Source: Blakeslea trispora
Taxonomy: Eukaryota > Mucoromycota > Mucoromycetes > Mucorales > Choanephoraceae
Length of the DNA: 64,000 bases
Assembly: GCA_025331445.1 (NCBI GenBank)
Contig: JAIWNE010000034.1
Location: 236,915 to 300,914 of the forward strand
Reading direction: 5' to 3'
Shown here: in pieces, positions 23,600 through 33,305 of the stretch
Layout: every line of letters begins with the position of its first letter
Position numbering within the stretch: position 1 is the first letter of the stretch
The notes under the pieces: generated by a model
Told to the model about the DNA's origin: nothing
The model's input: the letters and a program-made list of their open reading frames with translations, nothing else
Database searches by the model: none
Program-made: the position numbers and the translations under genes

Positions 23600-24640
23600 A
23601 AGTTAGAGGTCCATACAAATCCAGAAACTGTTGGATTTTGCTATTGAACAGGGTCTTTCAGCACGTAAGGCTGGATTTATAGTTGGCATAGTTGAAAGGA
23701 CTGCTCAACACTATGTCAAGCAGTATAATGATGATGAAAAAAAAACGCCTTCCTGGCCAAAGAAAATGAACTCAGAGAATAGGAAAGCTAGAGCATACCA
23801 CGCCGACTTTCTTTGTAGTTTTATTTTTGCCAAGAAGTCTAAGGCAGTGCTCAACAGTTATCCTCAAATTGAAGCAATCAACTTGTCTAGCATCCACAGA
23901 TGCCGTATACTTTATGCTCCTTTGACGCTTAAAAAGCTGAAGCCAATTGTAGCAGCAAGAATGGCTCAAAGAACGTTAGAGTTGAGAAGATGGAGAGTCT
24001 TGGAGTGGTTAGGTGACAGCAGTATGCATTGGGGTAAAAGCTACATCTTTATCGATGAGGCCGACTTCAACATGCACATACGCAGACATTTCGGTCGTTC
24101 TAAGAAAGGTATGCCGGTGAAAGCAGTTGTGCCCTCAAGCAGAGGAGTTACAGTGATCATTATTCTGACGATTTGCGAGAAGGGTGTCGTTCAGCTCACA
24201 CTTCGTAAGCCAAAGGCCGTAGGAAAGAAAAATAACGGAACTAAAAAGCGAAAGAGGGATAGCGGAAAGGCTGACGAAGTTGAAATGAATGCTCGTAGGC
24301 ACTCGAAATGAGCACTTTTTAAATCTTTTGAGCTCCCTCATGGATGTTTTAGATCTATTCAAGATGCAAGGCCGTTATCTTGCCATGAATAACGCTGTCA
24401 TTTATAAGGTTGAAGAGGTTCAGCAATTGAAATTGTCAAGAGACTATAAGGTTGCATACCCTTCCTTCTTACTCGCATTTTTTCTAGATCCGATTGAGTC
24501 GTTTTGGTCAAAGATAAGAGTTAACATTTGAAGAGACTACCTCAGCTTCACAACAAATGAAGCGACCAAGAAAGCCACTTCTCAAGACTGCATAAATTGA
24601 ATTAGCCAATTCACAGTATTATAAAGTCAGACTTCAGTCT
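23600..24640 (+). pseudogene. decayed Tc1/mariner-type (DDE_3) transposase
   Basis: Frame 23631-24311 has an N-terminal helix-turn-helix region (GLSARKAGFIVGIVERTAQH) and the first catalytic Asp in SYIFIDEADFNMHIRRHFGR, followed by the family's RSKKGMPVKAVVPSSRGVTV stretch. The frame then shifts by one near 24290 and continues in 24289-24531 (NEHFLNLLSSLMDVLD), where the second catalytic Asp of the usual MDNAPIH is Asn (AMNNAVIY) and the third acid is kept in DPIESFW. In-frame TGA stops follow at about 24529 (I*RDYLS) and 24597 (CIN*IS). Frameshift, stops and loss of a catalytic residue mean it cannot be active. Confidence 0.82.
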
Positions 24641-24784
24641 TATTCAATCGCACCTTCTAAATTTGGAAACATTCTCTCAAAATACGCTCATTTTATTGGC
24701 TGTCTAAGAAATTTATTTCCAAAATAATAAAAAAAAAAAAAGCTACAAGATTGTACTCTTTTTTCTTTTCTTTTATTCGCATTA

Positions 24785-26386
24785 GTGATGCTACCTAATT
24801 TACCGGTTGAATTGCTTTTGCGTATCATAGACCACCTTCCAAAGTTAGGCGATAAAATACAACTCTCAAAAACATGCAAATCCCTCAATCACCTGTTTCG
24901 TACCCAAACTGCCTGTTGGTCTCGGCTTGATTTTTCGGATTATGATACGATACTCAACACAAGTCATCTACTTCAATTTATCAAGAATTGTCCTATTGAG
25001 CTTTGGTCATGTCAATCAACCACTTCCTGTGCCTTGAATACACCCATCACAACAATTGATTTGAGTGGTTGTTGGAACTTATCGGAAGACTTGATTGTGG
25101 CATTGATCAGTTCATTAAGGCAATTAGACGAACTTTATCTCAATGGATATCCTCTTAACAGAATAGCTTCATATCTTGACTTTGAGTACCAAAGAGATCA
25201 TGTCTATCAAATGAGACCCTCGCACGATCTTGCTTCCATGACAATGGATCTGTCCAAAGAGCCTATGCAACGCTTAAAAGTGCCCTTTGTACTACTATCC
25301 TCCATCCTAGATAAACTTGTGCATCTCCGTATCCTTTCGATACAGTACCAAGACCTGGCAGTTCAGCATGGATCTTTTCACTTTTCAGCATTTCAGCACC
25401 TACAGTCTCTAGATATCTCATCCTGTCTGGTTGACCAAGCTACTCTCCAAGCCATGTTTCAAAAGATCGGGCCTAATCTAAGGACACTCAAGATGCTCAA
25501 TATCGATCTGAGTAGTCTATCATGGCTTTGTCTTGGTCAGTTTGGCAAGCAAATCACCTGTCTTCATGTCTCTTGCAATGATCCTGCTCATCTAGTCAAC
25601 ATACGTCATGTTGTTCTACACTTGAGAGCCTTACGGGACTTTCGCCTTACTCGACTCCGCACAGGTGAGATAGACATGGTTGTGCATCAACTGAACCCAC
25701 ATACGCTTGAACGTCTTGATCTGTCACCCAAAATCAACATCTATCCAAAGAAGATACGTTCTCTGACCACATCTGAACCCAGTCTAGATCAAAGAAAGAA
25801 GGGATGTAAAAGACACCCACCAGAAGCACAAAAGCTGATACATCATTCAAAAGAGGAGGCAGTCAATCATCAGCGTGAGATTCGTCATTATGCAACCATA
25901 CAGCATGACTTGTTACTCTCGGATGCGTCTTTACGGTATCTATCAGGCTGTCATCATTTAGTTGAGTTGCGTCTTTGTTTTCCAAGGATATCAGTGAATG
26001 GACTGTATCACTTGTTGAGAGCTTTACCTCAACTCGAGATATTTGAGCTTCGTCAAAGAAGAGAAGGGCATGAGGACTATTTGACTGGCTTGGTCTATAG
26101 TGAGGCACTGAAAGAGCTCTATTTGTTTGGCGTCTGGATCTCCAAACAAACGATAGAACGCATTACTGAATCAAACATGCTTGCGTCATTGCGTCATTTG
26201 ACTGTATCTGAAGGTGGCAGGATAGTAGAATTACAGATGGAAGACATGATACTCTCATTGAATTCGCTGCAGACCTTTTGCTTGGGACAATTGGAAGGCT
26301 CTGTTGAATGGCAATCCCATTTGCTTAGTGATAGACGTAATTTGGCATTTTCAAAAGATCGACATAAACAATGGCATTGTGTGTAA
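24785..26386 (+). CDS. F-box and leucine-rich-repeat protein
   Basis: Intronless, about 533 aa (ATG at 24785 or 24788). Residues 4-45 form an F-box (LPNLPVELLLRIIDHLPKLG, then a CKSLNHL helix and a W at the end). Leucine-rich repeats follow, for example LDLSGCWNLSEDLIV-type, LQSLDISSCLVDQATL and LERLDLSPKINIYP. F-box proteins of this build are substrate receptors of SCF ubiquitin ligases, docking on Skp1 through the F-box. The target cannot be read from the sequence. It marks the return to single-copy genes after the transposon island and shares its 3' flank (about 116 bp) with the start of tafazzin. Confidence 0.85.
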   Translation: MMLPNLPVELLLRIIDHLPKLGDKIQLSKTCKSLNHLFRTQTACWSRLDFSDYDTILNTSHLLQFIKNCPIELWSCQSTTSCALNTPITTIDLSGCWNLSEDLIVALISSLRQLDELYLNGYPLNRIASYLDFEYQRDHVYQMRPSHDLASMTMDLSKEPMQRLKVPFVLLSSILDKLVHLRILSIQYQDLAVQHGSFHFSAFQHLQSLDISSCLVDQATLQAMFQKIGPNLRTLKMLNIDLSSLSWLCLGQFGKQITCLHVSCNDPAHLVNIRHVVLHLRALRDFRLTRLRTGEIDMVVHQLNPHTLERLDLSPKINIYPKKIRSLTTSEPSLDQRKKGCKRHPPEAQKLIHHSKEEAVNHQREIRHYATIQHDLLLSDASLRYLSGCHHLVELRLCFPRISVNGLYHLLRALPQLEIFELRQRREGHEDYLTGLVYSEALKELYLFGVWISKQTIERITESNMLASLRHLTVSEGGRIVELQMEDMILSLNSLQTFCLGQLEGSVEWQSHLLSDRRNLAFSKDRHKQWHCV

Positions 26387-26502
26387 AAAGGGTCTTTTTT
26401 TAAAGTAACGCGATTCTTTTTTTTTATTTTGTTGTTTTTTTCCTTTTCTTTTTTTTTTTATATTTGCATAAAACAGAAAAAAAAAAAATTGGATTTTATG
26501 TT

Positions 26503-27547
26503 ATGACAGCAACAACTTCCAGGCTGAGTAAAAAGAAACTCGGCATAGCTACAACACTCGCTTTAGGTGCCACTTATTGGTACTATAAACCAGTCAGGTC
26601 TAACCCACTACCACCTAGACCCTATGTTCCACCTCCCTTTGTTTGGGAAAGTATACCCAAGTCGATCCTCAAACGGTTCACAGTTCCCGATCCTAAACGT
26701 GATGGTGTTGCTTGGAATCTTATGAGTAGTCTGGTCATTGGCACAACGGGATTAGCAGCCAAAGGATTTATGCACTGCAGTCAACTTAAAGTACATGGTC
26801 TAGAGCAATTCAAGAATATTCTAGAAGACCCTCATAGAAAAAAGGGCATCATTACAGGTAGACTTTCTTGATGAAAATAGAAACAATATCTGTATGTTGA
26901 CCCTAGCTTATAGTATCCAATCATGAGTCTGTTTTAGATGATCCATTTTTATGGGGCATCTTACCTGCAAAGACATTGTTTTCTGTTCATAAAATGCGGT
27001 GGGTATTGGGTGCTGCTGACATTTGTTATACCTCAATGTAAGTTACATTTGAAATGATTTTGATTTAGGAGGGACTATATCGTCTTTTTTTTTTTGTTAT
27101 AGTTTTCGGTCTTATTTCTTTGCACTTGGACAGACCATTCCAACCATGCGTGGTGCAGGTATTTATCAGCCAGGTATTGATTTTGCCATTGATAAAGTCA
27201 ATCATCAAGGCTGGATCCATATCTATCCTGAAGCTAAAGTTGTTCAGGAAAACAAGATGATTCGATTCAAATGGGGTGTAGGACGTATTCTGATGGATGC
27301 GGATCATGAGCCCATTGTGATTCCGGTTTGGCATAGAGGAATGCATTTGGCAAAGCCATTGTATGGCACTAAACTTGTTCATTTGGGAAAACCCATTACG
27401 CTTGTCTTTGGTGAACCTGTCTATTATTCAGATATTTTGAAAGAATGGAAGGAAGGAAAGCTGGACAAGGAGGCGACTCGGATCAAGTTGACGCAAAGAC
27501 TGTATGATGCAATAGAAAAGCTACAAAAAGAATATGATCAAGATTGA
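26503..27547 (+). CDS. TAZ1: tafazzin, monolyso-cardiolipin transacylase
   Basis: Exons 26503-26857, 26914-27037 and 27103-27547 give 307 aa in frame. The acyltransferase motif HxxxxD is present as SNHESVLDDP, followed by the tafazzin-type segments KTLFSVHKMRWVLGAADICY, TIPTMRGAGIYQPG and the IHIYPEAKV block. A hydrophobic stretch near the start (LGIATTLALGATYWYY) may be the membrane anchor. In mitochondria it remodels cardiolipin by moving acyl chains between phospholipids. ATG 26503 is chosen because the upstream ATG at 26498 runs into a stop at once. Length and motif order fit fungal Taz1. Confidence 0.92.
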
Positions 27548-27948
27548 AAGGGATAGAGAGTGTTTATGCTTTTTTTTTTTAGATAGAGAGAAAACTGGAT
27601 TTTCTCATCAACAAATAAAAAAAAAAACCATTTGTTTGTTATAGGCTTTACTTTAGTGGATAATTTTCCTCTTCAAGAACCATTGTTCAAATAACTCGAG
27701 TAGCAGAATTACCCTCTCTCTCTCTCACCATCCACCTCAGTCTTATTCATAGACTCGGTCTTTCTCTTTTAAAAAAAAGAAAAAAGAGAGATATTAGGTT
27801 CCGGGAAACCCTAACCGAGAACAAGTCTAAAGATGATCTCCCGGGTGAACTTTATCCGGCAATAAAATGGAAAAAGCATATTTCAAAAAACGAAAATTAA
27901 CTTTCCCTTTTATCCTTCTTTTTTTTTTCCCCTTAAAATACATACATT

Positions 27949-29471
27949 ATGCTTAAAAACTCGACTTGGAGTAAGTTCTCGTAAAAGACAAGTGGATGAC
28001 ACACTAACAAAGTCTGAATAGAACTTGAAGAAACCAACTTGGCTAACTTTGGTTCTGAACTTGAGAAACAACACCGTAAAGAAGAAGGTGAACTTGAAAC
28101 AGCTTGGAATTATGAGGGGTCGCCTATTGGTCATGAAACGTAAGTTAGATGCTAAGGTTTATTTCGAGTATGGGATCTGATAAGCTCTCTTTCTTTTTTT
28201 CTCTCTAAAAAGTGGTATGTGGATCTGGAGAGTAAACAATTTCAATCTAGAGCCTGTTCCAACCAATCAATATGGCAAGTTTTATCAAGGTAAGCTATCT
28301 CTCTTTTCTATCTCTTTCTCTCTTTCTTATTCTTTTTTTTTTTTTTTTGCTTTTAGGTGATAGTTATCTTGTTTTGAAGGTAAAGTAAACATCTATCGTT
28401 TCATTTGGTCTAATCTGTTGGATTGTTATTAGACTACCAAGAAACAAAACTCAGATGGTTTGATTCATAAAATTCATTTCTGGCTTGGTTTGGAAACAAC
28501 ACAAGATGAAGCTGGTACTGCTGCATACAAAACTGTTGAACTAGACGATTGTAAGTGGAATATACACTGTAACTAAGCAACTAACTTGAACACACATCCC
28601 AGTCCTCGACAGTCTTGCTTCCCAACATCGTGAAGTTCAACACAAGGAATCTGCCTTGTTCTCTAGTTACTTTGGACACATCACTTACCTTCAAGGTGGT
28701 TATGCATCTGGATTTCATCATGTTGAAGAAGAACAAGTGGTTACTCGTCTATTGCGTGTTCATCGTCCCAAGCAACTTGAAGGATCCCGTACGAGAAATG
28801 CCGTTGTCATTTCTGAGGTACCACTTAGCCATGAGAGTTTACGTTCTACCTCTGTCTTTATTCTCGACACAGGTGACTTGATCTATCAATGGCAAGGTGA
28901 GAAGGCCAATGGTATTGAGAGAGCCAAGGCTGCCGAGTATATCTCTCAACTCATTTCCGAACGTAACGGTAGTGGTGAGATGATCATTGTTGGTAAGTGG
29001 CTCTACAGGGTTGGATCCTATGAAATCTCATTTTCCCCAAAAAAAACAGAACAAAGTTCCGGTAGTGGTGAACGACAATTCTTTGAAGCACTTGGTTCTG
29101 AAGGTGATGTTGCTGATGAAGAAGAGGAATCTGAAGAAGAAGAAGATATGGGCATCAAACGTCTCTTGCGTCTCTCTTCTTCCGGTCCATTTGGCTTGGG
29201 TCACTTAAAGTACGAATTGGTTGCTGAAGACAGTATTTCGAGCGACATGTTTGATACACATGGTGTCTTTATCTTTGATGTTGGACACCAGATCTATACT
29301 TGGATTGGTCGTAAGGCTAGTCGTAGAGAGCGTAGACATGGTCTGGAATACGCTCAGAAATACGTCAAGGAATGTGCTGATCGTTCATCATTCACACCCA
29401 TCTGTCAAGTAGTAGAAGGTGGTGAAGACGAATTATTTGAATCCAATTTAGAAGGTTGGCAAGGATGGTAA
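27949..29471 (+). CDS. gelsolin-family actin-severing protein, three repeats (severin/fragmin type)
   Basis: Exons 27949-27970, 28022-28139, 28213-28289, 28357-28379, 28433-28550, 28603-28992 and 29050-29471 give 389 aa. Repeat 1 has the gelsolin marks [45 protein letters not shown] and the link [11 protein letters not shown]; repeat 2 has [18 protein letters not shown]; repeat 3 has [18 protein letters not shown]. Three repeats match the short severin/fragmin/CapG class rather than full gelsolin or villin. Such proteins sever and cap actin filaments in a calcium-dependent way. Between repeats 2 and 3 lies an acidic insert ([13 protein letters not shown]). Exons of 22 and 23 nt are unusually small. 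Confidence 0.9.
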
Positions 29472-30273
29472 ATGGTGTTAGAGTCCGACTGTTGTGTGTG
29501 TCTATTCTTGATTTAATTGTTGTACATCTATTATAAACTTTTTTATATTCGAAAATTCAAAAGAAAGTTGTCCTTTTACATTTTCTAGCTCTATTTATAC
29601 TAATGATGGATCCTGCATTTTAACTGAGTGTTTACCTTTCATTGGCTTACAACATACTCTCTGTTTATTTTTATAAGAACATATCTAACCCGCTAACCAA
29701 TATGTTCATCTATGTTAACGACGTAGTAACAATCCTTAATTTACCAAAAAAAAAAGGGCTGCCTCAAATAACCCGACAAGATCTATTGACAACATCAGGC
29801 TCTTTAACATCTAATCCCCCCTCCCCCAGATAGTCATTTCCTTATCTTTCATCCCAGAAAGGGCGAGGCACTCTATCATTTCAATCTGTCTCTTGCAATT
29901 TTATGCTCAACTGGGAAATTATTCAGGTGAGGGGGGGGGTAGTACATGTTGGCATTTCATCTTTACTACTAGTTTCAAAATTGACACAAGGTTTTGAATG
30001 ATACTTGTCAGTGCTATCATCGCAAGAAACAATGTGGTTTAAATGATAAGCTGAGCAAACAAGTTACTGCTTGCCTTACTAACAGTCATTGGATTTAGAA
30101 CTATCAATGGCTATTCAATCAAATACACACAGACAAACAGGATGGTCACTCACAGCACATTCTCTTAAAATAGGCTGAATCAAGGACTCGTATTTGACAA
30201 ACTTGGGTTTATTCTGACAACTGTTACATAGACAAAACAACACATTTTATTTTATTTTTCAAAATTGTCATTC
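29472..30273. other. intergenic, convergent 3' flanks
   Basis: Lies between the gelsolin gene and the minus-strand regulator gene. It contains a G9 run near 29930 and a C-rich patch near 29816; no gene is seen. Confidence 0.6.
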
Positions 30274-31088
30274 TCACCAGCCATGAAAAGACTCTCGCCA
30301 TCTTACTTCATTTGGCGTTGATCCATTCTCTTGCAAGATAGAGAGTGTCGGATGATTCTTTTGAAAAATATGTTGTTGTGTTTGCTGGTCTTCTATGGAT
30401 GAATGATTTGTGTTTGTGCTGGTGAATGAGGAAGTGGAGTTGGATAGTAGTGAAGGTGGAGATGATACTCTGCTAAATAGATCAGATAGCAGTGATCGAC
30501 GAGGTGTAGTGGGTCTTGGTTGTGTCTTTTGGAAATCCCTAACAAAATTCGTATTGATATCGTTCAATTGTTCTTCTTCTTCCTCATAAAGATCATCATC
30601 ACTTAGATAATAATCCTCTTCTTCTTCATCTTCTTCATCTTCGTCTTCTACTTCTTTAGTCATCCTAATTGTGTTATTTTCTTGTTGCGATGGTGATGGT
30701 TGATGCTTATGGTTGACTAGAATGATGCTACTTGAGAGTTCTCTGTTGTAGCATTCTTCTTGTGCAACCTCGTGTGAATCTGCGTCATGAAGAACAGCAG
30801 GTGACAAGAGGACGGAAGTTATAAATCGTTTGATAGCGTTGTTGTCAATCTTATTGGTGGGCTGTCTTTGATATTGCCATAGTCTCCAGGACATATTCTC
30901 TAATCGCTGGCCATTTTCAATGTAATTTTTAGATTTATTAAATGCTATTGAATATTAACAATCCACCCTTTTGAAATAGCGATATTTCTGTGTATTATAG
31001 TACCTATCCATAAAGTCGCTAATCTGTCTGTCTGTTCAATTGAATCGAGACTTTGACAAGAGACGGAAAGTAAAGGAGTTGACGACAT
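30274..31088 (-). CDS. regulator with AreA-type GATA-associated motif (PF08550/DUF1752), no zinc finger
   Basis: Exons 31088-31004 and 30944-30274 encode 251 aa. The junction rebuilds the fungal DUF1752 motif: TLWIAFNKSKNYIENGQR followed by LENMSWRLW, which in Aspergillus AreA and related nitrogen regulators lies near the N-terminus. Here there is no GATA zinc finger. The rest is a strongly acidic run (about residues 122-158), a Ser/Pro-rich part (SLLSDLFSRVSSPPSLLSNS) and a short C-terminal end. It may be a regulatory or adaptor protein rather than a DNA-binding one; the role is inference. The motif was visible only after adding the short first exon. Confidence 0.72.
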
Positions 31089-31356
31089 TTCTATCATATA
31101 AAAAAAAAGAGAAAGAAAGAAAAAAAAAAAGAGGAAAAAAAGAAAGAAAATTGTTATTATTTTTTTTTTAAATCAACATAAAAGTCTGCTGACACCCACT
31201 TTCATATCTATAACGTAACCATTTCTCTCTTTCTTTCTTTCTTTCTCTCTCTCTCTCTTTCTCCCCTATACGCGTGATCATTCTTATTGCTTGGAATTTT
31301 ATTATGATTGTTTTTGATAGGGCAATCATCATCTGACATGTGTTGTACATAAACTA

Positions 31357-32250
31357 TCATTTAAGATGGCTCCTATAAGATTCAGCTGCAGTCAGCGGAT
31401 CTTCCGGCATAGGACGATTATACTTGTAAGCAGTTTTAGCAGGTGGATGATCAGGTCTATAGGTTTGTTGTGTCTGAGAGAGAAGGGGAATGTAAGGATG
31501 GTATGTGATAGATGATAGTTTATATATTACCTGTGAGTGATATTGAGGATGATAACCAGCTGGCTGTACTCGTGAATAATAATCATTGGATGACCCATCA
31601 TAGGAAGTAGCTGGTTCACCATAAAAAGATGTACGAGTTCGAAGTGGTGGTGGTGTAGGGTTGTATGGGTTTTTGTTGTTATAGATAGGCTGAGATGTGG
31701 GTGTGGTGGTGGTGGTGGTGGTGGTGGTAGGGGTCAGTTTGTAGTATGGTATGGTTTCTGCATTATGCGTGGTATTGTGAATCATGTTGGTATTGGGTGT
31801 GTTTGGACCATTGTAATCTTGTAGACTTATTCTTGTTGTTTGGGCAGGTGGTTGATAGGTAGTGACAGGTGGATGGATCGATAGAGGCATTTGAGCAGAC
31901 GAAGGTGGTTGAGGTAAGGATTGTTGTGGTGTTGGGAACGATTGTTGTGGCTGTTGTTGTTGTTGTGATGGATTAGCCATATACATGGTAGGATTGGCTG
32001 ATGTAGGCGTATAATAGATATCGGTTGTCTTGGCTTGTGATGGATAATTACTGGTGTTTGTGGTGGTGTTTGTGGTGGTGGTGTTTGTGGATGTGGCTGC
32101 ACTCGTCTGCCCATAATCATACTGTTGATTTCTCCAGACAGGCTGTAAAGGTATACGAAGGGGTACTCGAGTCAAAGGTCGATTAAGTGGTTGTGTAGGG
32201 AACTGAGGTAACTGTGCCTTGGAGAGCATCAATAAGAATTGATATTGATC

Positions 32251-32282
<32 letters not shown>

Positions 32283-33231
32283 GAATATGGCTATTGGGTA
32301 ATACAATGCCTTTGAGGGTTTCTTCCAACAACTTTTGTTGATTTTCTTGTTTCTGTAATTCATCTGCATTCATCAGTTGGTTTCGAAGTAGAAATAAGGC
32401 AGACTTCCATCGCTCATATTCATCATTCTTAATAAACATCTTGAACCGAAGCACATCTAAAAATTCCAATTCCATAATATTCAAATCTGTCACTTTCATG
32501 CCTGACACTTCTGACCAAGTTTTGTTGGTAAAAGTGTTGTCATCCAGGAATTTGTTGGCAAGCATCAAGGCAACTGTAAACAATCTATATTCAGATCCAT
32601 CTGCACCATGTATAGATGGACTGTTCTGCAGCAACATGGCAATATATTTCAAAGAGAGCAGAATGACTGATTCTGAAAGCTGAGTCGCCGTTAAAATCTA
32701 TTAAAAGAAAGGATAAGAACAGTAAAAAAAAAAAAAATCAAACAAATTCTCTTTACCTGCTTACAGAATTTTCTAAAAGCACTGCTGGTACGATTGGCTA
32801 TAATAGCTGTTTCCTTTGAATGCGTCAGATTCTGGTCGCCTGCATTTCCTGTAGATTGAATAAGCTTTGATAACTCATGCAACTGCATGACAGATGGCCT
32901 TCGTGCATGCCACATCAAGTAGACCATACTTGAGGCAAAATCAGCCAATTGAGGTATAGATAGTGGCGGTGTGGGTTGTGCATCCGTGGCGCTCGGCACT
33001 GGCTCAGGTGGTACAACCCCATAACCGTGTTGGATTGCATGATGCTGAGAAGGTGGCTGTTGGTGATAGGGCTGTTGATGTGGTGGTGGTGGTGGTGGCG
33101 GTCTTTGGAGTTGGTTATAAGGGTGATTGCTTGTTGTCTTTATTGGATTAAAATAAGAGCTTGTCGGCGCTTTAGCATAATTTGTGTTTGATGGTTCAAT
33201 TATTTGATAATGACTTGGCGCCTGTTGTCGC

Positions 33232-33295
<64 letters not shown>

Positions 33296-33305
33296 GGGAA
33301 TACAT
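31357..33305 (-). CDS. Pho80/Clg1-class cyclin with polyglutamine N-terminus
   Basis: Exons 33305-32757, 32697-31531 and 31473-31357 give 610 aa. After MYS come 22 glutamines (33296-33231), then Pro-rich sequence. The cyclin domain spans the first intron: IPQLADFASSMVYLMWHARR, then ATQLSESVILLSLKYIAMLL and the box YRLFTVALMLANKFLDDNTF-TNKTWSEVSG with IMELEFLDVLRFKMFI. This is the Pho80-like cyclin fold, closest to Clg1 by its long low-complexity tails. Such cyclins activate Pho85-type kinases. The long C-terminus is Gln/Thr/Pro-rich with a second Q12 run and a T-run. The last intron is 57 nt, in frame and stop-free, so retention would add 19 residues. Confidence 0.86.
33231..33296 (-). repeat. 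CAA/CAG microsatellite encoding Q22
   Basis: Twenty-two consecutive glutamine codons, nearly all CAA, directly after the third codon of the cyclin gene. Pure triplet repeats of this length are prone to slippage. Confidence 0.9.

Noticed and set aside
31827..32120. His/Pro-rich frame on the minus strand
   Set aside because: Shifted-frame shadow of the cyclin C-terminal low-complexity region.
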